Of a stretch of DNA of 55,300 bases, positions 8,843 to 17,690 are shown piece after piece; within the stretch, counting starts at the first letter, position 1, and each line of letters opens with the position of its first letter. The stretch is taken from NCBI GenBank assembly GCA_905234845.1, contig CAJOIW010000010.1, forward strand, positions 20,082 through 75,381. Reading direction: 5' to 3'. Source of the stretch: an uncultured Prevotella sp. Its GTDB lineage: Bacteria; Bacteroidota; Bacteroidia; Bacteroidales; Bacteroidaceae. The notes below the pieces were generated by a model that was given only the letters and a program-made list of their open reading frames with translations, made no database searches and had not been told where the DNA came from. The translations under genes were made by a program, and so were the position numbers.

Positions 8843-9646
8843 GTGACAGAAAAACAAATTATCTCCAGTCTTCAGAATTTGAAGGTAAAGCAAGTTGTTG
8901 CTCTTCAGCAAAAGTCCTCTGAGCGCCGAACGACAGGCCTTTTCACCGTAGAAGGGTGTCGTGAGTTAGCTCATTGTATTGAGGCTGGCTTTGAAATAGA
9001 GGCCGTCTTCTGTTGCGAGGAGATTATGGCTGGCAACTCGTTGTCTTTCTTGTCGGGCGTGAGTGCTTCCTGCCAATCGTATGAGGTGACGCCTGCCGTC
9101 TATGCCAAGTTGGCTTATCGAGGAGGTACGGAGGGCGTGTTGGCTGTGGTGAGGTCGCGCCATATTCAGCTTGGACAACTGGAAATGAAGGCCAATCCGC
9201 TTATCGTTGTTCTGGAGCGTGTGGAGAAACCTGGTAATCTTGGAGCTGTGCTACGTAGTGCCGATGCGGCAGGTGCCGACGCTGTTGTCATCTGCGACCC
9301 GCTGACCGACCTCTATAACCCCAATCTTATCCGTAGCTCAATAGGAGCCGTTTTTACGGTGCCGGTTGTCTGTTGCTCTTCGGATGAGTGCATCGCATGG
9401 CTCAAGGAGAGGAATATAAAAATACTGACGGCCCAGCTTCAAGACTCCCATTTTTATTACGACACGGACATGTGTGGAGCAACGGCACTTGTTATGGGTA
9501 CGGAGTCAACTGGGCTGACTGAGCTATGGCGGCGTGCCGCAGATGCACATATCCGCATACCCATGCTTGGCCGGCTCGACTCGTTGAACGTGTCGGTCAG
9601 CACGGCTATATTGTTGTTTGAGGCCGTCAGACAGAGAAGAAAATAA
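8843..9646 (+). CDS. SpoU/TrmH-family RNA 2'-O-ribose methyltransferase
   Basis: AdoMet-dependent methyltransferase of the SPOUT knot fold, acting on rRNA or tRNA ribose. The 267-residue protein has an N-terminal substrate-binding region (about 1-105) and the three SpoU motifs: ERVEKPGNLGAVLRSADAAG, then LVMGTESTGL, then IPMLGRLDSLNVSVSTAILL. GTG 8843 is chosen because an in-frame stop lies shortly upstream, no ATG is available before the domain, and AAGG precedes it. It begins a same-strand run with deoD, crcB and a cation exporter. The exact target nucleotide cannot be read from the sequence. Confidence 0.9.
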   Translation: MTEKQIISSLQNLKVKQVVALQQKSSERRTTGLFTVEGCRELAHCIEAGFEIEAVFCCEEIMAGNSLSFLSGVSASCQSYEVTPAVYAKLAYRGGTEGVLAVVRSRHIQLGQLEMKANPLIVVLERVEKPGNLGAVLRSADAAGADAVVICDPLTDLYNPNLIRSSIGAVFTVPVVCCSSDECIAWLKERNIKILTAQLQDSHFYYDTDMCGATALVMGTESTGLTELWRRAADAHIRIPMLGRLDSLNVSVSTAILLFEAVRQRRK

Positions 9647-9684
9647 TGATAAAAAAATAATTATTAACTAAAAACAATCGTATT

Positions 9685-10392
9685 ATGAGTAAGACACCAA
9701 CTCCCCACATTGGGGCAAAACTCGGCGAAATAGCCGAAACCGTGATTATGGCAGGCGATCCGCTTCGCGTAAAGTTCATGGCAGAGAATTTCATGGAGAA
9801 CCCTGTTCAGTTTAATAATATCCGTGGAATGTTGGGATTTACCGGCACATACAAAGGTAAACGGGTAAGTGTAATGGGACATGGAATGGGTATGGCCTCT
9901 ATTGGAATCTACACTTATGAACTCTTCAACTTCTATGGTGTGAAGACCATCATCCGTGTAGGCTCTTCAGGTTCCATCAACTACGATTTGCATCTAGGTG
10001 ACTTGGTCTTCGCTATGGGAGCATGTACGGATTCAAACTATGGGGCACAATTTGAATTGCCTGGTACCTTCGCGCCCATAGCCGACTACGATCTCTTGCG
10101 CGGTGCCGTAGAGGCTTGCGAGCAACTGGGTTATCGCTATAAAGTAGGTAATGTTGTGTCTTCGGATATTTTCTATCACGATAATCCACACAACGACCGA
10201 TGGATGAAGATGGGGGCACTGGCCGTAGAGATGGAAGCCGCGGCGCTTTACATGAATGCCGCTCGTTCAGGCAATCGTGCATTGACCATCCTGACCGTTT
10301 CCGACCATATCCTTACAGGTGAGGCCACTACGGCTGAGGAACGCCAGACAACCTTCACGCACATGATGAAGGTGGCCTTCTCATTAATCTGA
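9685..10392 (+). CDS. deoD: Purine nucleoside phosphorylase (DeoD type)
   Basis: Phosphorolyses purine nucleosides to base and (deoxy)ribose-1-phosphate for salvage. 235 residues is normal for the hexameric class. Signatures: [20 protein letters not shown] at the N-terminus, [20 protein letters not shown], the phosphate site [10 protein letters not shown], and the nucleoside site [13 protein letters not shown] followed by [12 protein letters not shown] with the catalytic Asp. It is followed 8 bp later by crcB. Confidence 0.95.
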   Translation: MSKTPTPHIGAKLGEIAETVIMAGDPLRVKFMAENFMENPVQFNNIRGMLGFTGTYKGKRVSVMGHGMGMASIGIYTYELFNFYGVKTIIRVGSSGSINYDLHLGDLVFAMGACTDSNYGAQFELPGTFAPIADYDLLRGAVEACEQLGYRYKVGNVVSSDIFYHDNPHNDRWMKMGALAVEMEAAALYMNAARSGNRALTILTVSDHILTGEATTAEERQTTFTHMMKVAFSLI

Positions 10393-10400
10393 GAATAACG

Positions 10401-10772
10401 ATGAAAGAGCTCATGCTCGTCTGTATTGGCAGCTTCTTTGGAGGAGGTGCAAGGTATCTGGTGTCCAAAGCCATAGAGACATGCGTGGCCGTTACATTCC
10501 CTTGGGGGACAATGGCGGTAAACATCGTCGGATGCTTCTTTGTTGGCTTATTGTCAGGCTTGTCGTTGGCTGGGAATATCTCGCCGATGACGAAACTGAT
10601 ATTGGTGACAGGCTTTTGCGGTGGGTTCACCACATTCTCCACCTTTATGAACGAAACCTTGCTTCTGGAGCGTGACGGGATGTTGTTGTCAGCAATATTG
10701 TACACGCTGGCAAGCCTCTTTCTGGGATTTATGGCCGTTGTCGCTGGTTATTATGTGACAAAAATTTTTTAA
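10401..10772 (+). CDS. crcB: Fluoride ion channel Fluc/CrcB
   Basis: Small inner-membrane protein (123 residues, four predicted helices) that exports fluoride as a dual-topology dimer. Hallmarks are GSFFGGGARYLVSK, PWGTMAVNIVGCFFVGLLSG with the conserved Asn, and the central GFCGGFTTFSTFMNET. It follows deoD by 8 bp, so no fluoride riboswitch can sit directly before it, and none was recognised upstream of deoD. Confidence 0.94.
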   Translation: MKELMLVCIGSFFGGGARYLVSKAIETCVAVTFPWGTMAVNIVGCFFVGLLSGLSLAGNISPMTKLILVTGFCGGFTTFSTFMNETLLLERDGMLLSAILYTLASLFLGFMAVVAGYYVTKIF

Positions 10773-10810
10773 CTATCATTCCATAAACCATCATCCATAA
10801 ACCACATATA

Positions 10811-11701
10811 TTGACTCGCGAGAAACAAATCTATAAGGTGACTCTTGTCGGTAGCATCGGGAATGTGGTGTTGCTGGCATTCAAATTCGTGGCAGGCGTG
10901 CTAGGGCATAGCTCTGCCATGATAGCCGATGCCGTGCACTCGTTGTCCGACTTTATCACCGACATCATTGTTCTCGCCTTTGTGAACATCAGCGCAAAGC
11001 CACAAGACGAATCGCATGACTACGGGCATGGGAAATTTGAGACCATCGCCTCATTCGTTATTGGTCTTGCCCTGATGGCCGCCGCAATAGGCATCATCAT
11101 CTCGGGTTGCATAAAACTAGTTAGCTGGATGAGGGGTGAGCAGCTCAACGCACCCGAGTATATCGCGTTGTGGGCGGCCGTTTTGTCAATATTGGTAAAG
11201 GAACTGCTCTACCGATACACCATAAGAGAAGGCCGGAGACTTGATTCTCAGGCGATGATTGTTAATGCATGGCATCATCGGAGCGATGCATTGTCATCTA
11301 TTGGTGCCGCTATCGGCATCGGAGGTGCCGTTATCTTGGGAAACCGATGGACGGTGCTCGACCCGTTGGCCTCTGTTGTTGTGGGTGCAATGCTGGTGAA
11401 AGTGTCGATAGATTTGCTCAAGACAAGCATAGGAGAACTGACGGAATGCTCATTGCCGGAGCAGACGGAGCGTGAGATAGAGGAAATCATCGGTTCCTTC
11501 TCCGATGTAAGTGAGCCACATAACCTCCGAACACGAAAGATTGGTAATCGTATAGCAATCGAGGTTCATATCAGAATGGATGGTCATGTGTCGTTGGAAG
11601 AGGCTCATAATCGTGCGACAGCCGTTGAGGAAAAACTAAAGCAACGTTTCGGCCCCACAACCTATGTCACCCTTCACATGGAGCCAGTCAAGAAAAAATG
11701 A
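10811..11701 (+). CDS. Cation diffusion facilitator exporter
   Basis: Inner-membrane divalent metal/proton antiporter of the CDF family (296 residues). The metal site is split as HSSAMIADAVHSLSDFITD in helix 2 and NAWHHRSDALSSIG in helix 5, giving the D/H pairs typical of zinc/iron transporters. A cytoplasmic C-terminal domain (about 205-290) has the usual alpha-beta pattern ending VTLHMEPVKKK. The start is TTG at 10811, since no ATG or GTG fits before the first conserved residues. The 38 bp upstream hold a small repeat based on CCATAAACCA. Confidence 0.92.
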   Translation: MTREKQIYKVTLVGSIGNVVLLAFKFVAGVLGHSSAMIADAVHSLSDFITDIIVLAFVNISAKPQDESHDYGHGKFETIASFVIGLALMAAAIGIIISGCIKLVSWMRGEQLNAPEYIALWAAVLSILVKELLYRYTIREGRRLDSQAMIVNAWHHRSDALSSIGAAIGIGGAVILGNRWTVLDPLASVVVGAMLVKVSIDLLKTSIGELTECSLPEQTEREIEEIIGSFSDVSEPHNLRTRKIGNRIAIEVHIRMDGHVSLEEAHNRATAVEEKLKQRFGPTTYVTLHMEPVKKK

Positions 11702-11844
11702 CCGACAGATGGTTCGGCTTAGCTTAGCATACAATTGCATCAAGCCTATATCAGACAAAGGTTTTGAATAATAATTATCGGGGACAACAGGTATATAGTT
11801 CCTAATTATTTCAGTAAAAACATAACAATCGAGGGTACCCACTT

Positions 11845-11963
11845 ATGAAAAAAAGAATTTTATCAAAGACCTGATCGTTCTATGGATTGCTTTAACAGTG
11901 CTTTTGTGTGCAGCGCTAAATAGTATAATTCGCTTTATAAATAAAGAGGTAGGTGTAAACTAA
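11845..11963 (+). pseudogene. Possible 39-residue membrane peptide interrupted in an A7 run
   Basis: After GAGGG (11831-11835) an ATG at 11845 is followed by seven A (11848-11854) and stops after nine codons. With one extra A the frame would read MKKKNFIKDL, then a hydrophobic stretch IVLWIALTVLLCAAL, then NSIIRFINKEVGVN and TAA at 11961-11963. Lysine-rich start, one transmembrane helix and a polar tail look like a small membrane protein. Explanations are transcriptional slippage on the A run, a sequencing error, or a dead gene; chance cannot be ruled out. The rest of the 264-bp gap shows nothing clear. Confidence 0.35.
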
Positions 11964-11965
11964 AC

Positions 11966-13321
11966 CTATTTCCCGACGCAGAAATGGGAGAAAATGTTAT
12001 TGAGGATTTCTTGGGAAGTGATTTGGCCTTCGCCGGTGATTTCGGAGAGGTCGGTGAGGACGAGTTTTAAATCTTCGGCTAATAAATCGCCACTGAGTTC
12101 TATCTGAAGACCGTCAAGAACAAGCTGGAGATGTTGATGGGCGCGGGTCAAGGCTTCGTAGTGACGGGCATTGGTAATGATGACATCGGTGGAGTTAGCG
12201 ATTAAACCAGCTTTTTGAGCTTCTTCAAAGATATATTGTCTCAGTTCAGGCATTCCTTGCCCTGTCTTTGCGGAAATCTTTAAAAGTGAAGCGTGAAAAG
12301 AAACGAGTGGAATATCTTCATTTATATCTATTTTGCTGAGTACGGGAATTAGTGTGCGTTTTTTGCTTCTGGTGGTGAATTCGGTAACCTCTTCGGTGGT
12401 GGGGGCTTTGTCGAAAAGCCAAAGGACGATGCGTGCCTTGTCAATAGCCTGATAGGTACGGTTAATGCCAATTTGTTCGACTTCGTCAGAGGTTTTCCGG
12501 AGGCCGGCCGTGTCTATAAAACGGAATTGTACACCGTTAATTACCATTGTTTCCTCTATCGTGTCTCGTGTGGTGCCATGTATATCGGAGACAATGGCAC
12601 GGTCATCTTTCAACAATGCGTTGAGAAGTGTTGATTTACCGACATTGGTCTTGCCAACAATAGCGACGGGGATTCCTTCTTTGAGTGCCTGTCCCGCTTT
12701 AAAACTGTTTGCGAGGCGGTAGATATGATTGTCAATGGTCTCGGCCAGATGTAGTAGTTGCATGCGGTCAGCAAATTCAAGATCTTCGTGATCGGAGAAG
12801 TCTAGTTCTAGTTCGAGTAGAGAGGTGAGTTTTAAAAGCTGGTCGCGGAGGGTCTTCAGTTCAGAAGAAAAGTGACCTCGGAGTTGGCTCATGGCGATGT
12901 CGTGGCTGGCCTTATTGGTAGAGGCTATGAGGTCGGCGACAGCTTCAGCTTGGCTGAGATCAAGTTTGCCATTGAGATATGCCCGCATGGTATATTCACC
13001 GGGACCAGCCGTCCGACAACCATTCTCGACGAGTAGTGACAACACCTTATTACAAATATAGCTTGAGGCATGGCAGGTTATTTCCACCGAATCTTCGCCA
13101 GTGTAGGAGCGGGGTGCATGGAAAACTGAAACCATCACATCGTCAATGATTTCATTCCCGTTTATGATGTGCGCATAGTGGACAGTGTTGGGTGTAACAC
13201 CTTCGCAACTTACGGAAGAAATGGAACTGACAATGGAGAAAGCATCAGGGCCTGAGACGCGGATAATGGCAAGTGCTCCACCGGTAGCGGTGGCAAGGGC
13301 GCAGATAGTGTCGTTGTTCAT
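11966..13321 (-). CDS. mnmE: tRNA uridine-5-carboxymethylaminomethyl modification GTPase
   Basis: With MnmG it installs the cmnm5 group on wobble uridine 34 of several tRNAs. The 451-residue protein has the N-terminal tetrahydrofolate-binding domain (MNNDTICALATATGGALAII...GEYTMRAYLNGKLDLSQAEA), a helical domain, an inserted G domain with G1 GKTNVGKST (223-231), HGTTRDTIEE, DTAGLRKT (270-277) and SKID, and the C-terminal CVGK carrying the conserved Cys448. Last gene of a four-gene minus-strand cluster, 6 bp after the DUF486 gene. Confidence 0.96.
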   Translation of the reverse strand: MNNDTICALATATGGALAIIRVSGPDAFSIVSSISSVSCEGVTPNTVHYAHIINGNEIIDDVMVSVFHAPRSYTGEDSVEITCHASSYICNKVLSLLVENGCRTAGPGEYTMRAYLNGKLDLSQAEAVADLIASTNKASHDIAMSQLRGHFSSELKTLRDQLLKLTSLLELELDFSDHEDLEFADRMQLLHLAETIDNHIYRLANSFKAGQALKEGIPVAIVGKTNVGKSTLLNALLKDDRAIVSDIHGTTRDTIEETMVINGVQFRFIDTAGLRKTSDEVEQIGINRTYQAIDKARIVLWLFDKAPTTEEVTEFTTRSKKRTLIPVLSKIDINEDIPLVSFHASLLKISAKTGQGMPELRQYIFEEAQKAGLIANSTDVIITNARHYEALTRAHQHLQLVLDGLQIELSGDLLAEDLKLVLTDLSEITGEGQITSQEILNNIFSHFCVGK

Positions 13322-13327
13322 CAGAGG

Positions 13328-13696
13328 TTATTTCATGAAGACAAAATAGACAGCAGCGACGATACATAGAAAAGCTGCGGCATGGTTCCATTGCAGGCTT
13401 TGGTTTTGGAACATCATGTTGGCAATGATTGCAAAAACGATGAGTGAGACACACTCTTGTATGACTTTCAGTTGCACCAATGAGAAAGGGCCGCCGTTAT
13501 CGACAAAGCCTATGCGATTAGCAGGCACTTGGCAGCAGTATTCGAAAAATGCTATACCCCATGAGAATACAATCACACCGATGAGTGGCCAGTTTGACAT
13601 GGTTCCTTGCTGCTGAAGACGAAGATGCCCGTACCACGCAAGTGTCATAAAGACATTGCTGAGTACGAGCAGAAGGATAGTGTAGATACCGTTCAT
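13328..13696 (-). CDS. DUF486 (DMT_6) small membrane protein
   Basis: A 122-residue protein with four predicted membrane helices, of the DUF486 family related to small drug/metabolite transporters. Family-typical segments are SNVFMTLAWYGHLR, FSWGIAFFEYCCQVPANRIG, GGPFSLVQLKVIQECVSL, and the last helix AAAFLCIVAAVYFVFMK. Function unknown. It sits 9 bp after the uridine phosphorylase-like gene and 6 bp before mnmE. Confidence 0.85.
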   Translation of the reverse strand: MNGIYTILLLVLSNVFMTLAWYGHLRLQQQGTMSNWPLIGVIVFSWGIAFFEYCCQVPANRIGFVDNGGPFSLVQLKVIQECVSLIVFAIIANMMFQNQSLQWNHAAAFLCIVAAVYFVFMK

Positions 13697-13705
13697 GATG
13701 ATGAC

Positions 13706-14578
13706 TTAGATGCGGTCGAGTACTTTTTTAATGAGTGTGTCAATGGTATTTTTGTAGCCGGTATTTGCTTCTTTAATAAGTCGGTTGGCAATAACCATAC
13801 AGCATGTCATAGCACGATGTCCGAGTAGTGAGGACAAGCCTGCAACGGCTGACGACTCCATTTCAAAATTACAGATTTTCAGCCCCTTATATTCGAATGC
13901 TTCAACCTTTTCATTTTGGTTTGGGTCGGCTAAGGGTATGCGGAGCTCACGTCCTTGTGGGCCATAGAATCCACCACAGGCGATGGTGATACCACGCACC
14001 ATGTCGTCGCCAGCAATCTGGTCTATAAGCTGGGCATCAGCTTGTGCCACATAGGGCGCACCTTTTTGTGGATTCCACTTCATGTGACGTGTGAAGGCTT
14101 CTTCAAGTTCGAGGTCGCATACACGGTCGCGTCCGGCATAGTAGTTGAGCAGACCATCAAAGCCAATGCTCTTAACAGATGCGATGAAAGTTCCGACGGG
14201 TGTATTCGGTTGTAAGCCTCCACAAGTGCCAATGCGTACAAGTGTCAGTGTGCGGTGCTCTGGCTTTTCTGTGCGGGTGTTGAAATCAATATTTGCCAAC
14301 GCGTCGAGTTCGTTGACGACAATATCGATATTGTCGCAGCCTATACCGGTCGATTGTACGGTAATGCGCTTGCCTTCATAGATACCTGTAATGGTCCGGA
14401 ACTCACGGCTGGCTATATCGCATTCTATCTCGGAGAAGTGTGCGGCTACAGTTGGCACACGTCCGGGGTCACCGACAAGAATAACACGGTCGGCCAGTTG
14501 TTCGGGGCGTACATGAAGGTGGAAGCAGCTTCCGTCTTCGTTAATTATCAACTCAGAGGGTGCAAAATATTTTTCCAT
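13706..14578 (-). CDS. Nucleoside phosphorylase, uridine phosphorylase-like
   Basis: NP-I family enzyme (290 residues) probably splitting uridine with phosphate to uracil and ribose-1-phosphate. Seen: ADRVILVGDPGRVPTVAAHF (phosphate loop), ITVQSTGIGCDNIDIVVNEL, TLVRIGTCGGLQ, and KICNFEMESSAVAGLSSLLG, the family's NFEME substrate motif. The C-terminus continues with CCMVIANRLIKEANTG. It is longer than E. coli Udp (253 residues) and the exact pyrimidine specificity is inferred. Second gene of the cluster ending with mnmE. Confidence 0.85.
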   Translation of the reverse strand: MEKYFAPSELIINEDGSCFHLHVRPEQLADRVILVGDPGRVPTVAAHFSEIECDIASREFRTITGIYEGKRITVQSTGIGCDNIDIVVNELDALANIDFNTRTEKPEHRTLTLVRIGTCGGLQPNTPVGTFIASVKSIGFDGLLNYYAGRDRVCDLELEEAFTRHMKWNPQKGAPYVAQADAQLIDQIAGDDMVRGITIACGGFYGPQGRELRIPLADPNQNEKVEAFEYKGLKICNFEMESSAVAGLSSLLGHRAMTCCMVIANRLIKEANTGYKNTIDTLIKKVLDRI

Positions 14579-14590
14579 AGTTTTAAGGAT

Positions 14591-15757
14591 TTATTTGTTA
14601 ATAAACATGAGTTCTTTGTTTCTGATGTCTTTTTTCAGTTGTGCGATGTCGTGATTGATTTGCTGTAGTTTGCGCTCGCTTTGCAATATTTCTGATGCCA
14701 TTTGTGTGCGTTTATCCCTTTGGGCATCATGATAGGTAGTGCGCAACTCATCCACCTTTTGTTCCTCTTGTTGGAGCAGGTCGAGCAGCTCGTTCAGTTG
14801 TTGAAAGGCTTTGCGTGCCTCTGCCGACTCAAAATCATCGGCGTTTCTGTAGACAAGTTGGTCATTTATAATAAAATGGGTGTCTGCCTCTTTGGTTGTT
14901 TCTTGGAGTATACTTGCTGCAGCTATACGGTTAAGTGCTTCTTCGCGATTTCCGAAGGTCCATGTGTCGGCAATACTTTCAATACGTGCTAAACTGCGCA
15001 ACTTTTCAGTTGTCAGGTTGTCGGCCTCAAAACTCTGGCGTGTCTCCGTGGGTACGAATGTGTAAATGCACACCTTGCCGTCAGGTTGTTGCCGGTCGGT
15101 CACAAGCCATCCAAGCTGGTTAATCTCGTCTATGGCCAGAAGATAGTCGTTGGCGATTGAGTTAAAGGGCAGTCCCATGTTTTGTGGCTCATAAAAACGA
15201 TTGTCCTCTGTGTCAAAAATGCTCATGAAAATATCGTAACCTCCCATGCTTTTTTCCCCTTTCGCAGAGAAATATAGCGTTACACCATCAGCCTGGAGAA
15301 AAGGGTAGTTAGGATTTTCCACATTTTGGTTCAACTCATCAAGAGGCTTCATCTCACTCCATGTGTTGCCTAAAAGATAAGCTGAGTATAGAAGGGTAGT
15401 GGAGTCGGCAGCCGCATGAGCATAGTAACAATGGTTTCCATAGTCGTTCACATATGCATAAACAGTAGAGTCATTTTCTTGCCCTAAGAGTTTAGACGTG
15501 GTTAGAAGTGTACCTGCTTCGCTTGCAAGAAACACATGGTTGACGAAATCATGCTTGTCTACCACAACACTATCTACGAACATCACCTTTGCCGTAGCTG
15601 AAAGCATTTGTTCGAACATACGGTTTTCTGGTGGCACAACAGGTTTTTGCACAGCAGCCTCCGTCTTTTGGGGTGTAGGCTTCTGTCTCTTTGCCTGTCC
15701 CCACGCAGTTGTAAGGAAGGCGAGTAACAGGATTGTGAGAACAATGCTTTTCTTCAT
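14591..15757 (-). CDS. Exported PD40 beta-propeller-like protein with coiled-coil tail
   Basis: A 388-residue exported protein from ATG 15757 (MKKSIVLTILLLAFLTTAWG, signal peptide). The middle (about 60-250) has WD40-like/PD40 repeats, for example QADGVTLYFSAKGEKSMGGY followed by DIFMSIFD, and DEINQLGWLVTDRQQPDGKV. Residues about 300-385 are charged and heptad-like, predicted coiled coil. PD40 domains in this phylum occur in envelope and type IX secretion-linked proteins; no OmpA domain is present here. A reading from 15793 would add 12 residues but overlaps the promoter. First gene of the four-gene minus cluster; function unknown. Confidence 0.75.
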   Translation of the reverse strand: MKKSIVLTILLLAFLTTAWGQAKRQKPTPQKTEAAVQKPVVPPENRMFEQMLSATAKVMFVDSVVVDKHDFVNHVFLASEAGTLLTTSKLLGQENDSTVYAYVNDYGNHCYYAHAAADSTTLLYSAYLLGNTWSEMKPLDELNQNVENPNYPFLQADGVTLYFSAKGEKSMGGYDIFMSIFDTEDNRFYEPQNMGLPFNSIANDYLLAIDEINQLGWLVTDRQQPDGKVCIYTFVPTETRQSFEADNLTTEKLRSLARIESIADTWTFGNREEALNRIAAASILQETTKEADTHFIINDQLVYRNADDFESAEARKAFQQLNELLDLLQQEEQKVDELRTTYHDAQRDKRTQMASEILQSERKLQQINHDIAQLKKDIRNKELMFINK

Positions 15758-15763
15758 CACCGA

Positions 15764-15794
15764 CAAAATTACAACTTTTTCTCGATTGTACAAA
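15764..15794 (-). promoter_or_regulatory. Strong consensus promoter giving a near-leaderless mRNA
   Basis: On the minus strand TTTG (15794-15791), 19 bp, then TAATTTTG (15771-15764) is a full match to the Bacteroidota consensus. Only 6 bp separate it from the ATG at 15757, so the transcript should begin at or next to the start codon. It also decides the start of the PD40 gene. Confidence 0.7.
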
Positions 15795-15928
15795 ATTATT
15801 AACGGTTTTTATGAAGTTGACTCCTGCTTTCTGTAGGAACTTTCTCACACGCAGAAGTTATACCATCTATTACAGGAATCTACTTATTGTTATATGTAAA
15901 CCACATCATTTGTCTGCGTACCGTTGCT

Positions 15929-16016
15929 TGGTAGTCTCACTACCAGCGTTTGGTAGCATGACTACCAGTTGCTGGTACTATGGCTACCAACGGCTGGTAC
16001 TCACAGTACCAGATTT
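15929..16016. repeat. Array of four 22-bp palindromic units, TGGTA type (array 2)
   Basis: Units begin at 15929, 15951, 15973 and 15995, exactly 22 bp apart. Each is a 17-bp palindrome plus a 5-bp linker: TGGTAGTctcACTACCA, TGGTAGcatgaCTACCA, TGGTACtatggCTACCA, TGGTACtcacaGTACCA. The sixth base and its partner change together in three units. The array lies in the 397-bp gap between the PD40 and POT genes, about 135 bp upstream of the PD40 -33 element. Confidence 0.75.
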
Positions 16017-16077
16017 CTGAATTATTTTGGTACTGTGGCTTTGGTGTTGGCAACATCTTGGTTTGCACAAAAAAATA

Positions 16078-16109
16078 TGCCGGAAAGTTGTTGAAGCAAC
16101 CTTCCGGCA
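16078..16109 (-). terminator. Intrinsic terminator after the POT transporter gene
   Basis: Arms 16078-16090 and 16097-16109 (TGCCGGAAAGTTG with CAACCTTCCGGCA) pair with one mismatch around a 6-base loop. On the minus strand the hairpin is followed by a T-rich run (complement of the A run just left of 16076). It lies 46 bp past the stop of the minus-strand transporter. Confidence 0.75.
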
Positions 16110-16154
16110 CATCGGGCATCAATATAATAATAACGTATATTATTCAGGAATGAG

Positions 16155-17687
16155 TTATGCTACTTTCTCCAGTCGTTTCATCATGGCAAACATGAAGAGT
16201 GCAGAGAGCAGACAAAGCACGATGAATACGAGCCATACAACCCACAAAGGCAGATCACCCCAGAGATAACCACCAACACTTACGAGTTTGTTGCCGATAG
16301 CAGTGGCACCAAACCATCCACCCATCATCAGACCTTTATACTTCGGAGGTGCAACCTTTGACACAAAGGAGATGCCCATTGGAGAGAGCAATAACTCGCC
16401 GAAGGTAAGAATAAGATAGGTGGAGATGAGCCAGTAGGGCGACACAAGCGGGCCAAGTTCACCACTGGCGGCACGGGCAGCCTGCTCATTGGGGGTGAGT
16501 AATCCCTGTGAAGCAAACATCATTACCAAGAATGCCGCACCAGCCACAAGCATGCCATAAGCAATCTTACGGGGAGCGGAGGGCTCTTTACCCTTGTTAG
16601 CCAAATATGCAAAGATGGCCATAGACACAGGTGTCAGGGCTACTACATAGAAGGGATTGAACTGTTGGAATATAGGTGCTGAGATAGCCACATCGCCATT
16701 GGCTAATGTGTATTTGTAAATCAGAAGGCCTAAAGCGACCAGCACAATTAGCGCAGAAATGAGTTTACCCTTCTTGGTTTTGCTTTGGAACAGGGAGAAT
16801 CCGGCATAAACAATAAAGATTATCAATACAAGGTTCCATACGTCAAATGGCATAGTGTTAACACCTGAGGCTGATTTTTCCGTAAACTCATCGGCAAAAT
16901 AGGTAAGTGAGAGGCCGTTTTGGTGGAAAGCCATCCAGAAGAAGATGACAACGGCGAACACAAGGCAGAGGGCTACGATGCGTTGTTTGGTTTCTTCTTT
17001 GGTCAGTTCTTGCTCGGGTACGGCAGCCACCCCACTTTTGCCAGAGCCTTTGTTGCCTTCAGTATGACGGAAGGTCGGGCGGAAAAGGTAATAGATGGCA
17101 ATAGAGAGAATAAGTGATGCACAAGCTACGGCAAAGGCAAAATGGTAGGCTTCACCAGGGGCTGTATAGCCGAGGGAGTTCTTGGCGTATTCAGAAATTT
17201 GAATGGCGGCCGTAGGAGCAAAAAGTGCGCCGATATTAATAGCCATGTAGAAAATCGAGAAGCCGGCATCACGTTGGTTAGCATATTGCGGGTCATCGTA
17301 TAAGTTACCCACCATCACTTGCAGGTTGCCTTTGAACAAGCCCGTACCGAAACTGATGAGTACGAGGGCGGCAAGCATGGCGACGAGGCCAATGGTCTTT
17401 CCGCCCAAAGGAACAGCAAGCAGCAGATAGCCGAGGAACATGATGATGATACCGATAGTGACCATCTTTCCAAAGCCGAACTTGTCGGCCAGCCATCCAC
17501 CTACGATGGGAAGGAAGTAAACAAGCATAAGAAAGTCACCATAGATTTCACCTGCCCATCCGGCGTCAAGGCCGAAGTTGGCTCTTAAAAACAATGCGAA
17601 TACGGCTATCATCGTATAATAGCCGAATCGTTCACCTGTGTTGGCCAATGCCAACGCATAAAGTCCTTTTGGTTGATTCTCAAACAT
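16155..17687 (-). CDS. POT-family proton-dependent oligopeptide transporter
   Basis: Inner-membrane MFS transporter (510 residues, about 12-14 helices) importing di- and tripeptides with protons. Signatures: NTGERFGYYTMIAVFALFLR, the family's ERFGYY with the proton-coupling Glu, then GDFLMLVYFLPIVGGWLADK, GTGLFKGNLQVMVGNLYDD, and RDAGFSIFYMAINIGALFAP. Peptide uptake fits a proteolytic lifestyle with the DPP-IV encoded at 23627. It follows the PorT-like barrel gene by 3 bp and ends at a terminator, so it is the last gene of a three-gene unit. Confidence 0.92.
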   Translation of the reverse strand: MFENQPKGLYALALANTGERFGYYTMIAVFALFLRANFGLDAGWAGEIYGDFLMLVYFLPIVGGWLADKFGFGKMVTIGIIIMFLGYLLLAVPLGGKTIGLVAMLAALVLISFGTGLFKGNLQVMVGNLYDDPQYANQRDAGFSIFYMAINIGALFAPTAAIQISEYAKNSLGYTAPGEAYHFAFAVACASLILSIAIYYLFRPTFRHTEGNKGSGKSGVAAVPEQELTKEETKQRIVALCLVFAVVIFFWMAFHQNGLSLTYFADEFTEKSASGVNTMPFDVWNLVLIIFIVYAGFSLFQSKTKKGKLISALIVLVALGLLIYKYTLANGDVAISAPIFQQFNPFYVVALTPVSMAIFAYLANKGKEPSAPRKIAYGMLVAGAAFLVMMFASQGLLTPNEQAARAASGELGPLVSPYWLISTYLILTFGELLLSPMGISFVSKVAPPKYKGLMMGGWFGATAIGNKLVSVGGYLWGDLPLWVVWLVFIVLCLLSALFMFAMMKRLEKVA

Positions 17688-17690
17688 AAT

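Noticed and set aside
9647..10400. Fluoride riboswitch ahead of crcB
   Set aside because: Only 8 bp separate deoD and crcB, and the 38 bp before deoD are too short for the aptamer.
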